Both the position numbers and the translations under genes were made by a program. From DATAOG01 sp046727895 (GTDB taxonomy: Bacteria > Pseudomonadota > Alphaproteobacteria > Geminicoccales > Geminicoccaceae): a stretch of DNA of 11,056 bases. Shown here one piece after another: positions 6,298 through 11,056 of the stretch. Numbering within the stretch: position 1 is the stretch's first letter; each line of letters opens with the position of its first letter. A model generated the notes under the pieces. The model ran no database searches and had not been told where the DNA came from. It was given only the letters and a program-made list of their open reading frames with translations. The stretch covers positions 1 through 11,056 of the forward strand of contig JBKPDM010000282.1 in the NCBI GenBank assembly GCA_046727895.1, given 5' to 3'.

Positions 6298-6648
6298 ATG
6301 TCACCCGATCGCCTCAGCAGCACCTTCGCCGCCCTCGCCGATCCGACCCGGCGCGCGATCCTGGCGCGGCTCGTCTCCGGCGAGGCCTCGGTGACCGAGC
6401 TGGCGGAGCCCTTCGAGATGAGCCTGCCGGCAGTCTCCAAGCACCTCAAGGTGCTCGAGCGTGCCGGTCTGATCGCGCGCGGCCGCGCGGCGCAGTGGCG
6501 CCCCTGCCGGCTCGAGGCGGGTCCGCTCAGGGACGCCGCCGACTGGCTGGAGCACTATCGCCGGTTCTGGGAGCAGAGCCTGGACCGTTTGGACGACTAT
6601 CTGCGCGAGCTACAGGCGGGGGGAGAGAACCATGGCCGCAACAACTAG
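6298..6648 (+). CDS. ArsR-family winged-helix transcriptional repressor (SRPBCC-associated type)
   Basis: This 116-residue regulator opens with the typical FAALADPTRRAILARL (10-25). The winged-helix HTH follows: VTELAEPFEM (32-41) and SLPAVSKHLKVLERAGLI (42-59). It ends in WLEHYRRFWEQSLDRLDDYL (83-102), the C-terminal helix seen in ArsR proteins paired with SRPBCC partners. The metal-sensing ELCVCDL motif of ArsR/SmtB sensors is absent and C70 is the only cysteine, so metal sensing is unlikely; an organic ligand or another signal is more plausible. The gene overlaps the next SRPBCC gene by 17 bases, so their translation is probably coupled. Its promoter carries tandem palindromes that also occur at the DUF2277 promoter. 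The ATG at 6298 has no clear Shine-Dalgarno sequence, which may keep expression low. Confidence 0.93.
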   Translation: MSPDRLSSTFAALADPTRRAILARLVSGEASVTELAEPFEMSLPAVSKHLKVLERAGLIARGRAAQWRPCRLEAGPLRDAADWLEHYRRFWEQSLDRLDDYLRELQAGGENHGRNN

Positions 6649-7102
6649 CGCCGCCAGCAGGTCAGCGGCGTGGGAGCTCCTGCTGACGCGCGTTTTCGAC
6701 GCGCCGCGGCGCCTCGTCTTCAAGGCTTGGACGGAGCCGGCGCAGCTGGTGCGCTGGTGGGGCCCGCGCGGCTTCAAGACGCCTTCCTGCAAGATGGACG
6801 TCCGCCCGGGCGGCACCTGGCGCGCCCACATGCGCTCGCCCGAAGGGACCGACCACTGGCTGCACTGCGTCTATCGCGAGGTCGTGGAGCCGGAGCGGCT
6901 GGTCTTCACCTGGGCCTGGGAGGACGCCGAGGGCAAGCCCGGCCACGAGACGCTCGTGACGGTGAACTTCATCGAGGAAGACGCCAAGACCAAGCTGATC
7001 GTGCACCAGGGCGTCTTCGAGTCGGCCAACGCGCGCGATCAGCATGAGCACGGCTGGGCCAGCGCTCTGGACCGCTTCGCCGAGTATCTGGAGAACGCCT
7101 GA
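6632..7102 (+). CDS. SRPBCC/AHSA1 (START-like, activator of Hsp90 ATPase homology) protein 1
   Basis: This 156-residue protein has the AHSA1-type SRPBCC fold. The conserved blocks are TRVFDAPRRLVFKAWT (19-34), RWWGPRGF (41-48), DVRPGGTW (56-63), MRSPEG (67-72), YREVVEPERLVFT (81-93) and ETLVTVNF (106-113). A C-terminal GWASALDRFAEYL helix (141-153) closes the cavity. These proteins bind small hydrophobic ligands; despite the name, bacterial members have no shown Hsp90 role. The start has GGGGGGAGAG just upstream and lies inside the end of arsR. The pairing with ArsR is a common bacterial arrangement. Over the full 156 residues, without gaps, it is about 60% identical to the third SRPBCC protein at 10253 (94 identities by hand count), so the two are recent-looking paralogues. 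Confidence 0.92.
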   Translation: MAATTSAASRSAAWELLLTRVFDAPRRLVFKAWTEPAQLVRWWGPRGFKTPSCKMDVRPGGTWRAHMRSPEGTDHWLHCVYREVVEPERLVFTWAWEDAEGKPGHETLVTVNFIEEDAKTKLIVHQGVFESANARDQHEHGWASALDRFAEYLENA

Positions 7103-7209
7103 ACACCCGGGCGCAGGCCGAGCGCCGGGAGACGGCGGCGCGTTTCTGGCAGGAGAGCCTCGACCGCCTCGAGGACCATCTGCGTGAATGCCAACGACGG
7201 GAGCACGAC
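7102..7209 (+). pseudogene. Relic of the C-terminus of a second ArsR regulator
   Basis: The gap between the first two SRPBCC genes reads as 36 open codons ending at the ATG of the second SRPBCC gene. Codons at 7141-7188 give RFWQESLDRLEDHLRE, against RFWEQSLDRLDDYLRE in the ArsR at 6298, which is 12 of 16 identical residues. In the intact cassette the same stretch also lies immediately before an SRPBCC start. There is no HTH part, no upstream start codon and no promoter, so I read this as the surviving 3' end of a duplicated arsR. Translation from a CTG at 7099 as an N-terminal extension of the next protein is possible but less likely, because GGGAG precedes the ATG at 7210. Confidence 0.72.
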
Positions 7210-7713
7210 ATGACCGCAAAGACCAGCGTCGCCGCACGATCGGCGGAGCCGGAGCTCGTCATCACCCGCGTCTTCGACGCGCCGCGTGAGCTCGTGTTCC
7301 GGGCCTGGACGGAGCCCGCGCACCTGGTGCGCTGGTGGGGTCCGAAAGGCTTCACGACCCCCTTCTGCAAGGTCGATCTCCGCCCGGGCGGCGCCTGGCA
7401 CCTCTGCATGCGCTCGCCCGAGGGCCGCGATTTCTGGTGCAAGGGCATCTATCGCGAGATCGTCGTTCCGGAGCGGATCGTCACGACCGACTTCTTTGCG
7501 GACGAGGAAGGGAACCTGGTTCCGCCCACGCACTATGGCATGAGCGCCGACGTCCCGGCTGAGATGCTGCTGACGGTGACCTTCGCCGAACAGGACGGCA
7601 AGACGAGGCTCACCGTCCAGCAATCGCTCCCCCTGTCGCTTGCCAAGAGCATCGGCGCGGTGGAGGGCTGGAACCAGTCCTTCGACCGTCTCGCCGAGCA
7701 GCTGAAGGCATGA
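7210..7713 (+). CDS. SRPBCC/AHSA1 protein 2
   Basis: This 167-residue protein belongs to the same family as its upstream neighbour. It has TRVFDAPRELVFRAWT (19-34), RWWGPKGF (41-48), DLRPGGAW (56-63), MRSPEG (67-72) and YREIVVPERIVTT (81-93). The first 93 residues align with SRPBCC 1 without gaps. After that it carries a longer loop (GNLVPPTHYGMSADVPAEM, 101-119) and a different C-terminal region ending in GWNQSFDRLAEQL (153-165). The altered loop and end probably change the ligand pocket or entrance, so its ligand may differ. The ATG at 7210 has GGGAG 6 nt upstream. The 107-base gap before it holds the ArsR relic, which shows that this copy once had its own regulator. Confidence 0.92.
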   Translation: MTAKTSVAARSAEPELVITRVFDAPRELVFRAWTEPAHLVRWWGPKGFTTPFCKVDLRPGGAWHLCMRSPEGRDFWCKGIYREIVVPERIVTTDFFADEEGNLVPPTHYGMSADVPAEMLLTVTFAEQDGKTRLTVQQSLPLSLAKSIGAVEGWNQSFDRLAEQLKA

Positions 7714-7756
7714 GCCGGGCCTCGATCCGCCATCCCCAATCCGAGAGGGAAATGCC

Positions 7757-8161
7757 ATGCAAGTCCAACCCTATCTGTTCTTCGAGGGTCGCTGCGAGGA
7801 GGCGCTCGAGTTCTACCAGCGCGTGCTGGGCGCCGAGGTGACCATGCTGATGCATTACAAGAACAACCCCGACCCGGGCATGGTCACGCCCGAGACCCGG
7901 GACAAGGTGATGCACGCCAGCCTCAAGATCGGCGGCAGCACGGTGCTGGCGTCCGACGGCCGCTGCGAGGGGCGGCCGAGCTTCCAGGGCTTTGCGCTCT
8001 CGCTCACGGTACCCGACGACGCCGCGGCCGAGCGGTTGTTCGGGGCTCTGGGCGACGGCGGGCAGGTGCAGATGCCGCTCGCCAAAACCTTCTTCGCCTC
8101 GAGCTTCGGCATGGTCGCCGACCGCTTCGGCGTGTCCTGGATGATCATCGTGGCGCCGTGA
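7757..8161 (+). CDS. VOC family protein (PhnB/glyoxalase-like)
   Basis: This 134-residue protein has the PhnB-like vicinal oxygen chelate layout. It begins VQPYLFFEGRCEEALEFYQRV (3-23), followed by VMHASLKIGGSTVLASD (51-67), ALSLTVPDD (80-88) and the C-terminal FFASSFGMVADRFGVSW (112-128). Two beta-alpha-beta-beta-beta modules are expected. H53 is a candidate metal ligand, but the full ligand set cannot be assigned by eye, so enzyme activity is open. The start at 7757 follows GAGAGGGAAATGCC and lies 43 bases after SRPBCC 2. VOC proteins of this type often sit beside ArsR and SRPBCC genes. They are known from resistance and detoxification as well as from dioxygenase and glyoxalase chemistry. 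No role in phosphonate use is implied. Confidence 0.9.
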   Translation: MQVQPYLFFEGRCEEALEFYQRVLGAEVTMLMHYKNNPDPGMVTPETRDKVMHASLKIGGSTVLASDGRCEGRPSFQGFALSLTVPDDAAAERLFGALGDGGQVQMPLAKTFFASSFGMVADRFGVSWMIIVAP

Positions 8162-8220
8162 GGGCGAAAGGGGCGAGCCGGCTATGGGGTCGGATCAGAC
8201 GCGGATTGAGGCGACCGGCG

Positions 8221-8961
8221 ATGAACCCGGAGCGCCGGCATCCGGCGCGCCCTGGGAGCGGCCGGGTGAGACATATCTTAATCGCCTGCGTCCTCGGCGC
8301 GCTCGCGGCCTGGTCGGCAGAAGGTCATGCGGCGGGCGAAAGCGTGGCCGCGGCGGGTCCGATCACGCCGGCCACGACCGAGGTGCCAGCCGGCACCTAC
8401 ACGCTCGATCGCAACCATGCGAGCCTGATCTTCCGGGTCAATCATCTGGGCTTTTCCCACTATACCGCGCGCTTTACCCGCTTCGACGCCAGGCTCGAGT
8501 TCGATCCGATCCATCCCGCCGCCTGTTCCGTGACCGCGACGATCGATCCGAGCTCGATCGAGACCGACAATCCGGACCCGACGCTCGACTTCGACCATCA
8601 GCTGCAGAACCGGGACTGGCTGAACACGGCGCAGTTCGCCGAGATGGCCTTCCGCTCGACCGGGCTCGAGCTGACCGGGCCGAATACGGCGCGCGTGGCG
8701 GGCAGCTGGATCTCCATGGCGTGACGCGCCCGGTTACGCTGGCCGTCACCTTCAATGGCGGCTATGCCAGCCACCCTCTGGATCCCTTCGGCGCCCGCAT
8801 CGGCTTTTCCGCGCACGGCTCGCTCAAGCGCTCCGAATTCCGGGATGGCAGAAGGCCTGCCGCCCCCCGGCTCCGATTTCGGTGTGGGCGACGATGTCGA
8901 GATATTGATCGAGGCTGAGTTCACCCGGCCGTCCGAAGCTGTGCCGCCGCCCGCGCAATAA
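8221..8961 (+). pseudogene. YceI-family periplasmic protein gene broken by two compensating frameshifts
   Basis: The frame from ATG 8221 (GAGG 9 nt upstream) encodes a signal peptide: basic residues to R17, hydrophobic 18-31, AxA-like end near residue 38. The YceI lipocalin-like domain follows: GTYTLDRNHASLIFRVNHLGFSHYTARF (58-85). The frame changes at about 8698-8702, where one base is missing relative to an expected GTG-GCN-GGG, and it then stops at TGA 8722. The +2 frame carries on with the family sequence GQLDLHGVTRPVTLAVTFNGGY and later GFSAHGSLKRSEF. An extra C at 8841 then restores the original frame for GMAEGLPPPGSDFGVGDDVE, ending at TAA 8961. The family's full length is thus present across three segments. 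It is either a recent pseudogene or two sequencing errors. YceI proteins bind isoprenoid-like lipids in the periplasm. An earlier GTG at 8158 overlaps the VOC stop but lacks support. Confidence 0.85.
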
Positions 8962-9022
8962 CCTGCCTGTTGGTGCGGCGAGGCGGCGAGGAAGCTCGAT
9001 AGGACCGACTGAGGGAGCGACG

Positions 9023-10228
9023 ATGAGCATCGGGGGCTTGTCCAGGGCGCGGCTCGAACGGATGCACGAGGTCATGGCCGGCCATGTCGAGGGCGGCGCC
9101 GTGCCCGGTCTCGTCACCCTGCTCAGCCGGCGAGGCGAGGTCCATGTCGATGCGATCGGCACGAAGGCGATCGGCGGCAGCGATCCCATGCGGCGCGACA
9201 CGATCTTCCGCATCGCGTCGATGACCAAGCCGGTCACGGCCGCGGCGGCGATGATTCTGGTCGAGGAATGCCGGCTGCGGCTGGACGATCCGGTCGACCG
9301 GCTGCTGCCGGAGCTTGCGGACCGCAAGGTGCTGCGCGCCATCGACAGCCCGCTCGACGACACCGTTCCGGCCAACCGCCCGATCACGCTGCGCGACCTC
9401 CTGACCCTTCGGTTGGGCCTCGGCGCGGTCATGGTCTTTCCCGAACGACACCCGATCCAGAAGGCGATGCGTGAGGCGGGCGTTGCCCCCGGCCCGTTCC
9501 TGCCGACACAGGCTCCGGACGAGCTGATGAAGCGCTACGGCAGTCTGCCGCTCGTGCATCAACCCGGCGAGCGATGGCTGTACGACACCGGGTCCCACAT
9601 CCTGGGCGTGCTGATCGCGCGCGCTTCGGGCATGACGCTGGGCAGCTTCCTGCGCGAGCGTATCTTCGAGCCGCTCGGCATGGAGGACACCGGTTTCAGC
9701 GTTCCCGAGCCCGAGCTCGACCGCCTCGCGACCTGCTACTGGACCGCGGGCGGCACTGGCGGGCTCACGGTCTTCGATGAGGCGCAAAGCGGCCGGTTCG
9801 CGAGCCCTCCGGTGTTCGAATCCGGCGCCGGCGGGCTCGTTTCCACGGTCGACGACTATCTCGCTTTCGGCCGGATGATGCTGAACCAGGGCAGGCACGG
9901 GGGACAGCGCATCCTCTCGAGGCTTTCGGTCGAGCTGATGACGAGCGATCACATCACCCCGGAGCAGAAGGCGGCTTCGCCCTTCTTCCCCGGCTTCTGG
10001 GACAATCGCGGCTGGGGCTTTGGGATGTCCATCGTCACCCGGCGGGACAATCTGGCCGCCGTCCCCGGACGGTTCGGCTGGGACGGCGGCTACGGCACCT
10101 CCGGCTACTGCGATCCGAAGGAGGACGTGGTCGCGATCCTGATGACCCAGCGGGTCTGGGATTCGCCGATCCCACCCGCCGTCTATCTCGATTTCTGGAC
10201 CTCGGCCTATCAGGCGATCGACGACTGA
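9023..10228 (+). CDS. Serine hydrolase of the beta-lactamase/penicillin-binding-protein (class C, EstB-like) family
   Basis: This 401-residue protein has the catalytic motif SMTK (Ser66, Lys69) after FRIA. It also has a YDT in place of the usual YxN (Tyr187, in PGERWLYDTGSHILG, 181-195) and a late GWDGGYGT (352-359) standing for the third active-site motif. Other family blocks are PITLRDLLTL (120-129), RIFEPLGMEDTGF (213-225) and GAGGLVSTVDDYLAFGRMML (268-287). Such enzymes are usually esterases, amidases or peptidases rather than true beta-lactamases. No signal peptide is visible, so it is probably cytoplasmic. The ATG at 9023 is preceded by GAGGGAG. It lies 61 bases after the yceI remnant and 24 bases before SRPBCC 3, all on one strand, so it is likely part of the ArsR-controlled operon. 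Confidence 0.93.
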   Translation: MSIGGLSRARLERMHEVMAGHVEGGAVPGLVTLLSRRGEVHVDAIGTKAIGGSDPMRRDTIFRIASMTKPVTAAAAMILVEECRLRLDDPVDRLLPELADRKVLRAIDSPLDDTVPANRPITLRDLLTLRLGLGAVMVFPERHPIQKAMREAGVAPGPFLPTQAPDELMKRYGSLPLVHQPGERWLYDTGSHILGVLIARASGMTLGSFLRERIFEPLGMEDTGFSVPEPELDRLATCYWTAGGTGGLTVFDEAQSGRFASPPVFESGAGGLVSTVDDYLAFGRMMLNQGRHGGQRILSRLSVELMTSDHITPEQKAASPFFPGFWDNRGWGFGMSIVTRRDNLAAVPGRFGWDGGYGTSGYCDPKEDVVAILMTQRVWDSPIPPAVYLDFWTSAYQAIDD

Positions 10229-10252
10229 GCGCAGGGAAGGGAGGGAAGAGAC

Positions 10253-10723
10253 ATGGCCGCGAGAGCTGCCGTCGCAACGAAACCGGCCGAGTCGGAGCTG
10301 GTCATCACGCGCGTCTTCGATGCGCCGCGGAGCCTCGTCTTCAAGGCCTGGACCCAGCCCGAGCACCTCGCCCGCTGGTGGGGGCCGAAGGGCTTCACCC
10401 TCCTCAGCTGCGAGACGGATGTGCGGCCGGGCGGAACCTGGGTCCGACGGATGCGCTCGCCAGAAGGCATGGAGGCCATCAAGCGGGGCGTCTACCGCGA
10501 GATCATCGAGCCGGAGCGCCTCGTCTTCACCTACGTCAACGAGCAGTCCGACGGCACGCTCGGCCCGGAAACCCTGGTGACGGTTAGCTTCGAGGAGCAT
10601 GGCGCGAAGACCAGGCTGACCCTGCACCAGACCGGCTTCGAGACGATCGCTGCGCGCGATGCGCACGAGGGCGGCTGGACCAGCTGCCTCGAGCGCTTCG
10701 CCGAGTATCTGGCCCGCGCCTGA
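10253..10723 (+). CDS. SRPBCC/AHSA1 protein 3
   Basis: This is the third family member, 156 residues long, with TRVFDAPRSLVFKAWT (19-34), RWWGPKGF (41-48), DVRPGGTW (56-63), MRSPEG (67-72), YREIIEPERLVFTY (81-94), ETLVTVSF (106-113) and the terminal GGWTSCLERFAEYL helix (140-153). It aligns with SRPBCC 1 end to end without gaps at about 60% identity by hand count, closer than the loop-modified SRPBCC 2. Differences cluster at 73-79 and 94-105, regions that probably line the ligand cavity. GGGAGGG precedes the ATG. No arsR relic is found upstream; instead the gene directly follows the serine hydrolase. A duplication that moved only the SRPBCC gene, or later insertion of genes between copies, would explain this. 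Confidence 0.92.
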   Translation: MAARAAVATKPAESELVITRVFDAPRSLVFKAWTQPEHLARWWGPKGFTLLSCETDVRPGGTWVRRMRSPEGMEAIKRGVYREIIEPERLVFTYVNEQSDGTLGPETLVTVSFEEHGAKTRLTLHQTGFETIAARDAHEGGWTSCLERFAEYLARA

Positions 10724-10756
10724 GGCAAGGCGCGTCCACACGAAGGAGATCGAACC

Positions 10757-11056
10757 ATGTTGCACCGAATCGTGTCCCGCGAGGAATGGCTCGCTGCGCG
10801 CAAGGAGCTCCTGGGCAAGGAGAAGGAGCTGACCCGGCTGCGCGACGCCTTGAGCGCCGAGCGGCGCGAGCTGCCCTGGGTCAAGGTCGAGAAGGCCTAC
10901 GTCTTCGACGGGCCGGATGGCAAGGAGACGCTAGCCGACCTGTTCGGCGGGAAGAGCCAGCTGATCGTCTACCACTTCATGCTCGGTCCGGACTGGGAGG
11001 AAGGTTGCCAGAGCTGCTCGTACCTGGCCGATCACTTCGACGGGGCCAACCTGCAC
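10757..11056 (+). CDS. DUF899 family thioredoxin-like protein (3' end beyond window)
   Basis: One hundred codons from ATG 10757 are visible and the frame is open at the window edge. A very good AAGGAG lies 8 nt upstream. The N-terminus is a charged helix, EEWLAARKELLGKEKELTRL (9-28). It is followed by RRELPWVKVEKAYVFDGPDG (36-55), LADLFGGKSQLIVYHFM (59-75) and the signature GPDWEEGCQSCSYLADH (77-93), with a C-x2-C pair at C84 and C87. This is the DUF899 pattern; the fold is thioredoxin-like and full proteins are usually about twice this length. The CxxC pair suggests thiol redox chemistry, but no substrate is known. The gene starts 33 bases after SRPBCC 3 and continues the operon. DUF899 genes are frequent neighbours of ArsR-SRPBCC pairs. 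Confidence 0.92.
   Translation, partial: MLHRIVSREEWLAARKELLGKEKELTRLRDALSAERRELPWVKVEKAYVFDGPDGKETLADLFGGKSQLIVYHFMLGPDWEEGCQSCSYLADHFDGANLH

Noticed and set aside
8698..8841. Programmed ribosomal frameshifting in yceI
   Set aside because: No slippery heptamer or following RNA structure is evident, two opposite shifts would be needed, and YceI proteins are not known to use recoding. Mutation or sequencing error is simpler.
8921..10765. Long open frame of over 600 codons on the minus strand
   Set aside because: It lies opposite the well-supported serine hydrolase and SRPBCC 3 genes, has low-complexity composition rich in Arg, Ala, Gly and Asp, and shows no family motif. It is a by-product of GC-rich third codon positions.

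Overview
The window is GC-rich bacterial DNA, most likely from an alphaproteobacterium. I infer this from base composition and from the look of the protein families; no rRNA or other marker gene is present to confirm it. Coding density is high. I see no tRNA, rRNA, CRISPR array, insertion sequence or phage gene.

Left part (1-5094), all on the minus strand. A gene cut by the left edge (1-845) encodes an alpha/beta hydrolase of the kind usually fused to a class III nucleotide cyclase. It is less GC-rich than its neighbours. Next to it lies a block that reads right to left: a YbhN/UPF0104 membrane protein (5094-4141), a RecD2-type DNA helicase (4144-1871, overlapping the preceding stop codon) and an inositol monophosphatase family enzyme (1824-1018). 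The spacing suggests one transcript.

Middle (5095-6230). The strand switches. A YjbQ/UPF0047 gene (5352-5771) is followed by a small DUF2277 gene (5873-6163). The DUF2277 gene has its own promoter, which carries tandem TTAACC-N4-GGTTAA-like operators. It ends in a strong GC hairpin and then a hairpin with a T-rich tail.

Right part (6231-11056), all on the plus strand. This looks like one long stress or detoxification-type operon: an ArsR-family repressor, two SRPBCC/AHSA1 proteins, a PhnB-like VOC protein, a frameshifted YceI gene, a beta-lactamase-fold serine hydrolase, a third SRPBCC protein, and a DUF899 thioredoxin-like gene cut by the right edge. The arsR promoter has the same architecture as the DUF2277 promoter: TTGACA, exactly 20 bases, then TTAACC and tandem inverted repeats. 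This implies that one ArsR protein controls both units.

Between SRPBCC genes 1 and 2 is an in-frame relic of the C-terminus of a second ArsR. The operon therefore seems to have grown by duplication of an arsR-SRPBCC cassette, after which the extra regulator decayed. The ligand of the ArsR protein and the substrates of the SRPBCC proteins cannot be read from the sequence.
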